Below are positions 46,345-55,458 of a DNA stretch of 64,000 nt, one piece after another. This DNA is from [Bacillus] enclensis (GTDB taxonomy: Bacteria > Bacillota > Bacilli > Bacillales > Bacillaceae_B). A model generated the notes under the pieces. It was given only the letters and a program-made list of their open reading frames with translations, did no database searches and was not told where the DNA came from. Position numbers and translations under genes: made by a program. The stretch spans positions 314,793 to 378,792 of the forward strand of contig NZ_KQ758484.1 in the NCBI RefSeq assembly GCF_001456935.1, read 5' to 3'. Every line of letters starts with the position of its first letter. Position 1 is the stretch's first letter.

Positions 46345-47454
46345 TCACTCTCCTCCTTTCGCATTTAAAATTTGTTCCAGTGAAGAAACAAACAGTCTAT
46401 TGTCTTCCTCGGTGCCGATCGTGACGCGCACGGTCGTAGGATATCCGAGCAGGGTCCCGGAGCGGACGACGATCCCTCTTTTCACAAGTTCAGAGGAAAC
46501 ATGATCACCGTTCAGTCCGGTGTCCACCATGATGAAGTTTGCCTGTGATGGAAAATAGCTTACTCCCAAACGGTGAAACTCTTTTTCTAAGTATTCACGG
46601 CCAACTTGATTTTTGTGGGTGCATTCACGTATGAAAGATTGATCCTCGAGCGCGATGACCGCAGATCTCTGGGCGATCATGTTCACGTTGAATACATCCT
46701 TTACTTTTCTCAGCTGTTCGGCAATTTCCTCGTTCATCACGCCGAACCCGACCCGCAGCCCGGCAAGGCCGTAAATTTTTGAAAAGGTCCTCAGGACAAT
46801 CAAATTATCAAACTGAGACAATAATGGTAATGTTTCGAGGTAGTCATCGGTCGTCACGTACTCCATGTATGCTTCGTCCACGACCACCAAAATGTGCGAC
46901 GGGATGCTTTCGAGAAATGCCAGCAGCTCTTTTTTTCCGACGATGGTTCCTGTGGGATTGTTGGGATTGCATACAAAGATGAGCTTTGTCTTTGGAGTGA
47001 CCGCCCGGGCCATGGCTTTCAGGTCATGCGTGCCATCAACCAAAGGGACGATGACAGGTGAGCCTCCTTCAAGGAATACATTCGTCTGATACCTCGGAAA
47101 GGTCACATCGGCCATGACGGCTTCGTCCCCGCAGGACATATATGCCCTTGTCAGCAGCCGGATTACTTCATCCGACCCATTCCCGAACACCAGCTTTTCT
47201 TTCTCCACACCAAGGAACGCTGCAACTTTATTTGATAGTTCAATGGCTGCCCCGTCCGGGTAGAGAAAAAGATCCCCGTCCTGTTCCTTGAACCATTTCT
47301 TCACATTCGGTGAGCAGCCATAAATATTCTCATTTTCCGAGAGCTTCCTGATTTTGCTCAATCCATGCTCTTTCTGCAGATCTGCCAATGTCTTTCCCAG
47401 CACATAGGGAGCGATATGCGTTACCGCTTCTCTTGTTTTAAATTTAAGTGCCAT
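46345..47454 (-). CDS. class I/II aminotransferase (HisC-like), probable aromatic aminotransferase
   Basis: A 369-residue PLP aminotransferase similar to HisC: LSENENIYGCSPNVKKWF, FVCNPNNPTGTIV, VVDEAYMEYV and the PLP-lysine region LRTFSKIYGLAGLRVGFGVM near residue 224. The histidine operon is not here; position after hppD indicates it supplies 4-hydroxyphenylpyruvate from tyrosine (or phenylpyruvate from phenylalanine). HisC-like enzymes often accept aromatic amino acids. Confidence 0.87.
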   Translation of the reverse strand: MALKFKTREAVTHIAPYVLGKTLADLQKEHGLSKIRKLSENENIYGCSPNVKKWFKEQDGDLFLYPDGAAIELSNKVAAFLGVEKEKLVFGNGSDEVIRLLTRAYMSCGDEAVMADVTFPRYQTNVFLEGGSPVIVPLVDGTHDLKAMARAVTPKTKLIFVCNPNNPTGTIVGKKELLAFLESIPSHILVVVDEAYMEYVTTDDYLETLPLLSQFDNLIVLRTFSKIYGLAGLRVGFGVMNEEIAEQLRKVKDVFNVNMIAQRSAVIALEDQSFIRECTHKNQVGREYLEKEFHRLGVSYFPSQANFIMVDTGLNGDHVSSELVKRGIVVRSGTLLGYPTTVRVTIGTEEDNRLFVSSLEQILNAKGGE

Positions 47455-47644
47455 GCATGTCCCCCGCTTTCCTCATGGATGAAGGGGGCCGACCCGTTTC
47501 AAGTAAAAAGCTTCCCCCGCACTGAATAAGCACCTATTCAGCCGGAATCAGCTCCCCTCTTTACGGGTTAACCCCCCTTGACCGGTCCCTTTGACCCCAA
47601 TATCTCTCTATCTTTCTTTATTTATCTGTATCTATTAATATGGT

Positions 47645-48760
47645 TTATAAATTTCCGCGGCGTTCCTGCTCGCGTTCGATGGATTCGAAAAGTGCCTTGA
47701 AGTTTCCTTCCCCGAAGCCCCTTGCTCCTTTACGCTGGATGACTTCGATGAACAGTGTCGGACGGTCGACGATCGGCTTGGTGAAGATTTGAAGGAGATA
47801 CCCTTCATCATCGCGGTCAACCAGAATATTTAGTTCTTTGATCTTTGAAATTTCTTCATCGATTTCGCCTACACGCTCTGAAAGCATTTCATAATAAGAG
47901 TCCGGAGTGTTCAGGAATTCTACTCCGTTTTCTTTTAATTTACCGACTGTTTTCACGATATCTTCTGTGAGTATCGCAATGTGCTGGACACCAGGTCCGC
48001 CGTAGAACTCGAGATATTCCTCAATCTGGGATTTACGTTTCCCTTCCGCCGGTTCGTTGATTGGGAACTTGATTCTTCCCCCGTTATGCATGACCTTGGA
48101 CATGAGGGCGGAATACTCGGTCGTGATATCTTCATTCGTGAAGTGACGCATTTCCTTGAAGCCCATCACTTTCTCATAGTACTCGACCCATTCTTCCATT
48201 CTTTCGACGTTGCCGACAACGTGGTCGACCGCGATGATGCCGGTATCTTCATTGTTCAGTGCCGAATCATATTTTTCAAAGCCCGGCATGAAGATCCCTT
48301 TGTAATCCTTGCGCTCGATCAGCGTGTGGACCGTGTCACCATATGTACCGATCACGGCTTTTTTCAATGTTCCTTCATCATCTTCAAGTGTGGACGGCGG
48401 CATGATTTCGATCGCCCCGCGTTCCACAGCCCCGGTGTAAGCCTTTTCAACATCATCCACCATAAGAGCGATATCCTTGATTCCATCCCCATGCTTATGG
48501 ATGAACTGTGAGACACGGCTTCCTTCGTGCAGACTGCCTGTGATCACCAGGCGCACCTTATTCTGCTGCAGAACATAGGAGACCGTGTCCCGGTTGCCTG
48601 TTTCAAGGCCCGAGTAAGCCACAGTCTTAAATCCATATGCCGTACAGAAGAAGTGGGCGGTCTGCTTTGCATTTCCCGCATAATACTCCAGATAGTCAAC
48701 ATCCCTTACCGGAAATAGTTCTTCCACTTTTTCTTTTTTCTTCGCCGCATTCTCTTGCAT
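47645..48760 (-). CDS. hppD: 4-hydroxyphenylpyruvate dioxygenase HppD
   Basis: A 371-residue two-domain vicinal-oxygen-chelate dioxygenase making homogentisate. AVDHVVGNVERMEEWVEYYE and YGGPGVQHIAILTEDI supply iron histidines, TLFIEVIQRKGARGFGEGNF the glutamate and closing helix. ATG 48760 has GGAGGGATCAG upstream. It is followed by a 190-bp spacer with small stem-loops (CTGAATA/TATTCAG) before the aminotransferase gene. A CodY-like box lies 25 bp upstream. Confidence 0.94.
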   Translation of the reverse strand: MQENAAKKKEKVEELFPVRDVDYLEYYAGNAKQTAHFFCTAYGFKTVAYSGLETGNRDTVSYVLQQNKVRLVITGSLHEGSRVSQFIHKHGDGIKDIALMVDDVEKAYTGAVERGAIEIMPPSTLEDDEGTLKKAVIGTYGDTVHTLIERKDYKGIFMPGFEKYDSALNNEDTGIIAVDHVVGNVERMEEWVEYYEKVMGFKEMRHFTNEDITTEYSALMSKVMHNGGRIKFPINEPAEGKRKSQIEEYLEFYGGPGVQHIAILTEDIVKTVGKLKENGVEFLNTPDSYYEMLSERVGEIDEEISKIKELNILVDRDDEGYLLQIFTKPIVDRPTLFIEVIQRKGARGFGEGNFKALFESIEREQERRGNL

Positions 48761-48785
48761 ACTGATCCCTCCAGATAACTTTTTA

Positions 48786-48800
48786 TATTTTCTGAATATA
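48786..48800. promoter_or_regulatory. candidate CodY box before hppD
   Basis: Minus strand TATATTCAGAAAATA: the core ATTCAGAAAAT fits AATTTTCWGAAAATT with three mismatches, in the lpdV-hppD gap. Confidence 0.45.
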
Positions 48801-48871
48801 TCGTAAATAATTACACGCATCTTCTCAAGAGCGGCCGGTGAAGCTTGAACGCTTTTCTGCAATGAAGCGCA

Positions 48872-50302
48872 CTATCTTCCAGCCGGCTCTTTTTTGCGGG
48901 GAGGCAGATGGACCGACGCTCCCTTTATTGCTTCCACTGCTTCCAAAAGGCTCTCTCCGAACCCCGGATGAGCATACAGGGGAAAACTGAAATCTTCATC
49001 CCTGGCTGCCATTTCAAGTCCGAGGACCCCGGTTTGGATCAACTCGACGGCGCCTGCCCCGATCATATGGATTCCGAGTATAAGATCGGTTTCTTTATCA
49101 GAGACAATCTTCACCAGGCCGTCCGATGCACCTGTCACACCCGCATAGCCATTCGCCCTCACAGGGAATTCGCTCACGGAAACCGCATACCCCTCCTCTT
49201 CCGCCTGGCTTTCACTCAACCCCGTAAAAGCCACTGGCGGAGTAAGCTGGATGACTGTCGGTATATGCCGGAGGTCAACTTCAGGGTGCCTTCCCGCGAT
49301 GGCCTCTGCCGCCGCCTTCCCCTGCTTGATCGCTTTTACTGCAAGGGACGGGCCTTCCGTCACATCGCCTATAGCCCATAGGTTATCAATCGACGTCCTT
49401 CCCAGGTTGTCGGTTTTAATGAACCCGTCCCCTGTCAATTCGATTCCCAGGCGGTCAAGGCCCAGATTTCCTACATTCGGCCTTACACTTCCGCTTACAG
49501 CGAAATGACTGCTTTCGATCGAGATGGTTTCGCCATTTTCTTTCTTCAGAATCGTGCGAACCCCGGATTCGTTCCTCGATACCTCCTGAAGCTCACAGTC
49601 TTTCAGCACGGTTATCTTCTGCTTTTTAAAAAGTCTCAGGAGTTCTTTTGTAATACTGGAATCGAATGGCAGTTCCTCCGGCAGGATCAGTGTGACACTG
49701 CACCCGAGCGCCGCAAAGGACGAGGCGATTTCGAGTGAAATATAATCCGATCCGCAGACAGCCAGTTCATTCGGAATTTCTTCCAGCGTAAAGATGTCGC
49801 GTTCTTTCAGAATTCTTTCTGAGTCAAACTGAATGCCTGCTTCATAATGGAATTCTCCCCCGGCCGCTATGATCGCCTGTTTAAAATTAAACAGTGAGAA
49901 CTCGTGCCCGTTTTCCACTCCGATCCTCGAATCCGAGAGGAAAGAAGCCGTCCCTTTCACGATTTCGATTTCATTCGCTTTACAGAGTGCTTCCACCCCT
50001 TTGCGGAGCTGGGTGACCTTTTTCTCCCTGTACTGTTGAAGGAGGGACATGTTCAGATCTGTCTGCATGAATTCCATTCCCATTTCCGTTAGATGGCCGA
50101 GTTTCTTATATTCTTGTGCAAAATGGGTGAAGATCTTGGACGGTATGCACCCTTTATTGAGGCATGTGCCCCCCAGTTCTTCCTTTTCGATGAGGGTCAC
50201 CCGCCGCCCAAGGCCTGCAGCCCTGATGGCGGCATGATATCCGCCCGGTCCGCCGCCGATGACGACAACATCTTTATCTTCCGTGATTTCTCCCACTACC
50301 AT
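48872..50302 (-). CDS. lpdV: dihydrolipoamide dehydrogenase (E3 of branched-chain 2-oxo acid complex)
   Basis: A 476-residue FAD flavoprotein. FAD motif VVVIGGGPGGYHAAIRAAGL, redox disulphide ELGGTCLNKGCIPSK near residue 43, second FAD site TSIDNLWAIGDV, and C-terminal AHPGFGESLLEAVEA with the His-Glu pair (HPGF in place of the usual HPT). Reoxidises the E2 lipoyl group. ATG directly follows the E2 stop. In B. subtilis lpdV precedes the E1 genes; here it is last. Confidence 0.9.
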   Translation of the reverse strand: MVVGEITEDKDVVVIGGGPGGYHAAIRAAGLGRRVTLIEKEELGGTCLNKGCIPSKIFTHFAQEYKKLGHLTEMGMEFMQTDLNMSLLQQYREKKVTQLRKGVEALCKANEIEIVKGTASFLSDSRIGVENGHEFSLFNFKQAIIAAGGEFHYEAGIQFDSERILKERDIFTLEEIPNELAVCGSDYISLEIASSFAALGCSVTLILPEELPFDSSITKELLRLFKKQKITVLKDCELQEVSRNESGVRTILKKENGETISIESSHFAVSGSVRPNVGNLGLDRLGIELTGDGFIKTDNLGRTSIDNLWAIGDVTEGPSLAVKAIKQGKAAAEAIAGRHPEVDLRHIPTVIQLTPPVAFTGLSESQAEEEGYAVSVSEFPVRANGYAGVTGASDGLVKIVSDKETDLILGIHMIGAGAVELIQTGVLGLEMAARDEDFSFPLYAHPGFGESLLEAVEAIKGASVHLPPRKKEPAGR

Positions 50303-51496
50303 TTATATCAACTCCAGAAGCAAGGTTTGGGGTTCCTCTATGAGATCACGCAAACGGTTGGTGAATCGTACCGCCGTGCCGCCGTCTGCTACCCGGTGAT
50401 CGAAAGACATCGACACATTCATCATCGAACGGATGACGATTTCATCGTTTTCATTCACCATCGGCCGCTTCTTCGTTTTATGGAAGGCAAGCAGTCCGGT
50501 TTCAGGTTCATTGATGATCGGCGTGGCTCCGATCGATCCATTCAGCGGACCGACATTGCTGACCGTGAATGTCCCGCCAGTCATTTCTTTGACCGTCAAT
50601 CTATTTTCCTGCGCTTTGCGCGTCAGTTCTTTCATTTCCTGATGGATGATTTTCATCGATTTCGCTTCCACATTGCGGATGACCGGAACGATCAGCCCCT
50701 CTTCTGTGTCTGTTGCCAAACCGATATGATGCTCCCGTTTAAGATGGACACACTCATTTTTTTCATCAAGTTCCGCATTGAATAGAGGGAACTCTTTTAA
50801 ACAGATCGAAATGACTTTGATAAAATAGGCTCCCATCGAAATGGACTGCCCCCGGCTCTTCATCGTTTCTTTCCATTCCAGCAGATTGGTCATGTCGATT
50901 TCTTCAAAGTGGGTGCAGTGCGCGATCGTGCGAAGGGAATGTGTCATCTTTGAAGCGATTTGTTTCCTTCTTCCCCTGAACGGGATCGTGCTTGTATCCT
51001 TGGCGGCAGCGTCCGGCTGGACTTCCTGTACTTCCAGTGCCTCTTCAGCGCGTATAGGCTCTTCAGGCTGTGAGCCGGTGTCTTTTTGGAGAAAAGTGTA
51101 CACGTCTTCATCAAGGATCCGTCCGCCTGCCCCGCTGCCGGTGACCTCATCCAGGTCCACACCGTTTTCCCTGGCGATTTTCCTTGTGTAAGGTGAAGCC
51201 AGTACTCTCCTCGCCCTGATGCCCTGGGGCTTTTTCGGCTGTGTGACTGCTTCCGGCATCCCATCTTCCTTTTCCATCAGCAGCACAGTCGTACCGACCG
51301 GGATCGTTTCCCCTTCCCCGACTTTCAATTCTTTTATCCTGCCTGAAAAAGGCGCAGGTATTTCAGCGGTCATCTTGTCCGTCTGTACTTCCACCAGCGG
51401 CTGATCCGCTTTGACCGTGTCCCCTGCCTTGACAAGGAAATGATTCACGTTCGCTTCCGTCATGCCTTCCCCGATATCGTGAAGCTTGACCTCCAT
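50303..51496 (-). CDS. bkdB: lipoamide acyltransferase E2 (BkdB)
   Basis: A 397-residue E2. Lipoyl domain residues 1-75 with the lipoylated lysine in VEVQTDKMTAEIPAP, subunit-binding domain near 113-148 (ASPYTRKIARENGVDLDEVT), and catalytic domain ending in SMSFDHRVADGGTAVRF. Transfers branched acyl groups to CoA. Lies 21 bp after the E1 beta gene. Confidence 0.92.
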   Translation of the reverse strand: MEVKLHDIGEGMTEANVNHFLVKAGDTVKADQPLVEVQTDKMTAEIPAPFSGRIKELKVGEGETIPVGTTVLLMEKEDGMPEAVTQPKKPQGIRARRVLASPYTRKIARENGVDLDEVTGSGAGGRILDEDVYTFLQKDTGSQPEEPIRAEEALEVQEVQPDAAAKDTSTIPFRGRRKQIASKMTHSLRTIAHCTHFEEIDMTNLLEWKETMKSRGQSISMGAYFIKVISICLKEFPLFNAELDEKNECVHLKREHHIGLATDTEEGLIVPVIRNVEAKSMKIIHQEMKELTRKAQENRLTVKEMTGGTFTVSNVGPLNGSIGATPIINEPETGLLAFHKTKKRPMVNENDEIVIRSMMNVSMSFDHRVADGGTAVRFTNRLRDLIEEPQTLLLELI

Positions 51497-51517
51497 ACTC
51501 TCCCCCCTCTTATCAAT

Positions 51518-52513
51518 CTAGTATTCTGCCACTTTCTTGACTGCCTCCAGTACGCGTTTCTTGTCAGGCAGATAAAAATCTTCAAAACCGAAATACGGAA
51601 CGGGTGTGTCAAAGCCCGTCACACGCTCCACCGGTGCTTTTTGATATAAAAAGGACGTATCATTGATGATGGCGAGTACGTCATTCCCCACTCCGCCAGT
51701 CGCGTGTGCCTCGTGCACCACGACTGTCCTTCCCGTTTTCTGGACGGAGTCAGATATCAAGTCCTTATCCAGCGGATAAAGGGTGCGCAGATCCAGCACT
51801 TCACATGAAATCCCTTTCTTCGCAGCTTCTTCTGCGGCTTCTTCCGCCACCTTGACCATGGCCCCCCAGGCGATGACTGTGACGTCCTCCCCTTCTTTCA
51901 CTACCTTCCCTTTCCCGATTTCAACCGTGTACTTCTCTTCCGGCACTTCTTCGCGTGAGGAACGGTAGCATCTCATCGGTTCGAGGAAAAGGACCGGATC
52001 TGGGTCTTCGATGGCCGCAATCATGAGCCCTTTCGCATCATAAGGGCTTGAAGGGCAGACCACCTTGATGCCCGGCATATGAGTAAAGATCGCTTCAGTG
52101 CTGTCGGAATGGATTTCAGGCGCCCTGACCCCCGCCCCGTAAGGAGCCCTGATCACGAGCGGACATGTGAAATGCCCAAGGGTCCTTGAGCGCAGACGGG
52201 AAGCATGTGTCATGATCTGCTCATAGGCAGGATAGATGAATCCCATGAACTGAACCTCTGCCACCGGTCTGAAGCCGTTCACGGCCATACCGATCGCAGC
52301 ACCGATGAACCCGGCTTCACTGAGCGGGGTATCCATGACCCTGTCTTCACCGAACTCTGCCTGCAGTCCGTCGGTCGCCCTGAAAACGCCTCCGTTGGTG
52401 CCGATATCTTCCCCCATAAGCAGCACGTCATCGTGTTCAGCCAGCATCACTCTCATTCCATCCGTGACCGCCCCGACCATCGTCAGCATCTTTGTCTTGG
52501 TTAATGTGCTCAT
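51518..52513 (-). CDS. bkdAB: 2-oxoisovalerate dehydrogenase E1 beta (BkdAB)
   Basis: A 331-residue E1 beta. MSTLTKTKMLTMVGAV start at 52513 behind GGGAGGAGTGAG; GEDIGTNGGVFRATDGLQAE, PLSEAGFIGAAIGMAVNGFR and HEAHATGGVGNDVLAIIN are typical. Forms the heterotetrameric decarboxylase with E1 alpha. Overlaps the E1 alpha stop (ATGA). Confidence 0.93.
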   Translation of the reverse strand: MSTLTKTKMLTMVGAVTDGMRVMLAEHDDVLLMGEDIGTNGGVFRATDGLQAEFGEDRVMDTPLSEAGFIGAAIGMAVNGFRPVAEVQFMGFIYPAYEQIMTHASRLRSRTLGHFTCPLVIRAPYGAGVRAPEIHSDSTEAIFTHMPGIKVVCPSSPYDAKGLMIAAIEDPDPVLFLEPMRCYRSSREEVPEEKYTVEIGKGKVVKEGEDVTVIAWGAMVKVAEEAAEEAAKKGISCEVLDLRTLYPLDKDLISDSVQKTGRTVVVHEAHATGGVGNDVLAIINDTSFLYQKAPVERVTGFDTPVPYFGFEDFYLPDKKRVLEAVKKVAEY

Positions 52514-53580
52514 CGGCTCACTCCTCCCATACTTTTCAGGAGCTTTTCTTTTTGTTCCTGGATCGTCCATGTCGGTTTTTCAAAAACATAATCGAATATG
52601 ACACTTGGATCTGCAGCAGGATAGGCTTCCAATTCATCAACTGCGAGGTCCACTTCCTTCGTACATTCATTCCCGACTGATTCCATCCAATCCTCGTCGA
52701 TCCAGCCCTTTTTCTCCATGAACTTCACGAGCCTGTCTACCGGGTCGTTGTCATGCCTTCTCGCATCGCTCTCTTGCTGGTCGCGGTATTTTGTCGGGTC
52801 ATCGGCAGTCGTATGCGCACCGTATCTCCAGGTGACCGATTCGATCAGGGTCGGTCCCTCTCCGCTTCGTGCCCGTTCCAGGGCTTTTTTCGTTTCAAAA
52901 TACACAGCAAAAATATCATTGCCGTCTATCCTGACTCCCGGAATATCATAAGCCAGTGCTTTCTGGGCAATGGTTTTCGTTTTCATTTGTTTATGCATCG
53001 GGACTGATATCGCATAATGATTGTTCTGGTTAAAAAAGACAACCGGAGCCTCCCATACGCTTGCGATATTCAAGCCTTCATGAAAATCCCCTTCAGACGT
53101 CGCACCGTCGCCGAAGTATGCAATCGCAGCATTCCTCGTCCCTTTCCTTTTCTCGGCATAAGCCGCACCCACCGCATGCGGGAGCTGTGTGGCAATCGGG
53201 ATGCCCGGTGTGAAAATGTTCTTCCCTTCCGGAGGGACGCATCCTTCATTCCTCCCTTTCCAGAAGAGGAGGATGTTCAACAGGGAATGACCGAACGTCA
53301 TCGCGGCCCCGTGATCGCGGTATGTCGGGAAGAGCCAGTCTTTCTCATTCAGTGCGAGGGCAGTCCCGACCTGCGAGGCTTCCTGGCCCTCGTATGGTGC
53401 ATATGTGCCAATCCTTCCCTGCCTTTGAAGACTGACTGCTTTACGGTCAAAGGTTCGGATCCTGATCAAATGACGATAAAACTGCCGGGCCATGTTTTCT
53501 GAAATCTCGTTTTCATATTCGGTTTGAATAAGTTCCCCTTGATTGTCCATCACCTGGACGATTGGAAAATCCTCGATCAT
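52510..53580 (-). CDS. bkdAA: 2-oxoisovalerate dehydrogenase E1 alpha (BkdAA)
   Basis: A 356-residue TPP-dependent subunit. TPP motif YFGDGATSEGDFHEGLNIAS to FFNQNNHYAISVP, phosphorylation-loop-like TWRYGAHTTADDPTKYR. Decarboxylates 2-oxo acids from Leu, Ile and Val. GAGGTGATGAA precedes ATG 53580. A PDH-type substrate is possible from sequence alone; the leucine dehydrogenase neighbour supports branched-chain acids. Separated from bcd by two R2 elements. Confidence 0.9.
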   Translation of the reverse strand: MIEDFPIVQVMDNQGELIQTEYENEISENMARQFYRHLIRIRTFDRKAVSLQRQGRIGTYAPYEGQEASQVGTALALNEKDWLFPTYRDHGAAMTFGHSLLNILLFWKGRNEGCVPPEGKNIFTPGIPIATQLPHAVGAAYAEKRKGTRNAAIAYFGDGATSEGDFHEGLNIASVWEAPVVFFNQNNHYAISVPMHKQMKTKTIAQKALAYDIPGVRIDGNDIFAVYFETKKALERARSGEGPTLIESVTWRYGAHTTADDPTKYRDQQESDARRHDNDPVDRLVKFMEKKGWIDEDWMESVGNECTKEVDLAVDELEAYPAADPSVIFDYVFEKPTWTIQEQKEKLLKSMGGVSR

Positions 53581-53609
53581 TTCATCACCTCGTGTGGTGC
53601 TTATTTTTT

Positions 53610-53850
53610 ATTGTCCAGCTCCAGGGCTTAGAGGCACTTGTCATAAGCCAAATGGTCCATGAAGGCAAAATACGCCTTCATCTTATGTTTGTCACCTCTG
53701 AACGAGCCGCCTACGTTTTTCTTATTGTCCAGCTCCGGCGGCTAGCCCCTCGAGGTCATAAGCCATGGCTGCCATAAAGGCAAAGAACGCCTTTTTGGCA
53801 CCCCTGCCTTATGCTTGTCGGGGCTGAGCAAGCCACCTCCGCTTTTCTTA
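53610..53850 (-). repeat. R2 hairpin repeats, direct tandem pair between bcd and bkdAA
   Basis: Two copies in the same orientation (53610-53723 and 53724-53850), each from ATTGTCCAGCTCC to CGCTTTTCTT (CGTTTTTCTT in the first). The second ends on the bcd stop codon. They fill the gap inside this otherwise compact operon. Confidence 0.85.
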
Positions 53851-54954
53851 TTGCCTTACTGCCCATTTAGGCCGTTTCATGTGTGAGAAGAAGCTGTTTC
53901 TTCTTGAGCGGGAGTGGATGCGGTCTTCGCAGAAGCGGTCCGCTGCTTCCATTGTGGTCATCTGCTGGTTCTCTGCTTGAAGGTAAATATTCTGAAGTGT
54001 GTTATAGATGGCACTTGTCTTTTGAAGGACCCGCTCTTTATTCGGTTCGTATAATTCATCTGCCACCTGGATCAATCCGCCGGCATTGACGATGTAATCC
54101 GGGGCGTAAAGGATTCCTTTTTCATGAAGCTTCAACCCATGGGACAGGTCGAGAAGCTGGTTGTTGGCTGACCCTGCGACTGCCTTCACTTTCAGCTGGT
54201 CGATCGTGTCGTCATTAATGATTCCGCCGATTGCACACGGCACGAAGACATCGGCATCGACTGAATAAATTTCATCGCCTGATACGACTTTGATGGCCGC
54301 TCCCATGCTTTTCGCCTTTGATACCAGCTGATCAATCGAACCTTGATTGATATCGGTCACATACAGATCCGCCCCTTCATCCAGGAGGCGCTCGGCCACT
54401 TTATAACCGACTTTCCCAAGGCCCTGGATCGCATAGCTCTTCCCGTGCAGGTCCCTTGATCCCCAGATGGTCTGGTTCGTTGCCTGCAGTCCGTAAATGA
54501 CCCCCATTGCAGTCGGGATCGACGAGTCTCCGCTTCCTCCGTATACTTCATCGACACCTACTATGCAATTCGTTTCTTTCAGTGCATAGACAAAATCTTC
54601 AGGTTCTGTCCCCATGTCTGTTCCGGTGTAGAAACGGCCGTTCAGGGATTCCACAAATTGACCGAAGGCACGGAATAATTCAGGATGCTTATCCTTCGCA
54701 GGGTCACCGATGATGACTGCCTTTCCTCCCCCGAAATCAACGTCTGCCGCAGCGCATTTGTACGTCATTCCCTTTGACAGGCGAAGCACATCGTTCAACG
54801 CTTCATCCACTGAGCCGTACGGCCTCATGCGGCAGCCGCCGAGTGCCGGGCCGAGTGTCGTGTTATGTATTGCGATTATGGCTTTGAGTCCTGTATCTTC
54901 ATCATTACAAAAAACAACTTGTTCATGGTTCTTGATTTGTTCAAACATATCCAT
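53848..54954 (-). CDS. bcd: leucine dehydrogenase Bcd
   Basis: A 368-residue NAD-dependent dehydrogenase deaminating Leu, Ile and Val. [20 protein letters not shown] with [11 protein letters not shown], catalytic lysine in [20 protein letters not shown], and NAD motif [20 protein letters not shown] near residue 173. Supplies the 2-oxo acids for the Bkd complex. The C-terminus ([20 protein letters not shown]) ends exactly at the R2 repeat. A perfect cre site lies 21 bp upstream of the start. Confidence 0.94.
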   Translation of the reverse strand: MDMFEQIKNHEQVVFCNDEDTGLKAIIAIHNTTLGPALGGCRMRPYGSVDEALNDVLRLSKGMTYKCAAADVDFGGGKAVIIGDPAKDKHPELFRAFGQFVESLNGRFYTGTDMGTEPEDFVYALKETNCIVGVDEVYGGSGDSSIPTAMGVIYGLQATNQTIWGSRDLHGKSYAIQGLGKVGYKVAERLLDEGADLYVTDINQGSIDQLVSKAKSMGAAIKVVSGDEIYSVDADVFVPCAIGGIINDDTIDQLKVKAVAGSANNQLLDLSHGLKLHEKGILYAPDYIVNAGGLIQVADELYEPNKERVLQKTSAIYNTLQNIYLQAENQQMTTMEAADRFCEDRIHSRSRRNSFFSHMKRPKWAVRQ

Positions 54955-54974
54955 TCCGATTCCCCCAGACCTTT

Positions 54975-54988
54975 TGTAAACGCTTACA
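54975..54988. promoter_or_regulatory. perfect cre site upstream of bcd
   Basis: TGTAAACGCTTACA, a fully palindromic match to the CcpA site, in the 50-bp gap between the thioesterase gene and bcd. Position within the transcribed region would allow repression by roadblock. Confidence 0.8.
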
Positions 54989-55004
54989 GATTAGAGCTCA
55001 AAAA

Positions 55005-55400
55005 TTATATACGTTCGATTCTTTCTCTTATTTTTTCTTTGGGCAGGACAACCTGTTTGACCTCTCCCCTGCCGATGATCCTGTCATTCTTGAAATCTCT
55101 CACAATCACTTCCGTCACGATGATATTTTTCTCGTATTTAATGACCGCGGCTTTAATTTCAAGACTGGCACCGGTGCCTGCTGGAGCCATGTGCTCAACA
55201 GTCACTTTCGCCCCCATGCCTTCCTCATCTTCCTCCAGAAAAGGAAGAATGATTTTCCTGGACGCCCATTCCATGTGGTAGACCATCGAAACGGTTGAAT
55301 AAACCGGATGCACCACACTTCCTTCGAACTGGGCATGCATGGAAGGGGACACTTCCGTCATGATCGTCGCAGTATGTCCTTCAGCTAAACCGGACTTCAT
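55005..55400 (-). CDS. hotdog-fold thioesterase (FlK-like)
   Basis: A 131-residue protein resembling fluoroacetyl-CoA thioesterase-type hotdog enzymes: VVHPVYSTVSMVYHMEWASR near residue 30, EEGMGAKVTVEHMAPAGTGA near 60 and KYEKNIIVTEVIVRD. Probably hydrolyses an acyl-CoA. AAGGGGGAAAGCG precedes ATG 55400. First gene upstream of bcd with its own promoter and operator-like palindrome; could relieve CoA trapping during branched-chain or aromatic degradation. Confidence 0.8.
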   Translation of the reverse strand: MKSGLAEGHTATIMTEVSPSMHAQFEGSVVHPVYSTVSMVYHMEWASRKIILPFLEEDEEGMGAKVTVEHMAPAGTGASLEIKAAVIKYEKNIIVTEVIVRDFKNDRIIGRGEVKQVVLPKEKIRERIERI

Positions 55401-55443
55401 CGCTTTCCCCCTTTAAACCAACGCATCATACATTTTCATATAA

Positions 55444-55456
55444 CGTTAATTTAACG
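55444..55456. promoter_or_regulatory. 13-bp operator-like palindrome (thioesterase promoter)
   Basis: CGTTAAATTAACG on the minus strand, two bases downstream of the -10 box. Same pattern CGTWRWATWMACG as at 58646-58658 and 61333-61345. Confidence 0.55.
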
Positions 55457-55458
55457 AT

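Noticed and set aside
46345-47454. Histidinol-phosphate aminotransferase of histidine synthesis
   Set aside because: Sequence is HisC-like but there are no other his genes; its place in the tyrosine-degradation run argues for an aromatic substrate.
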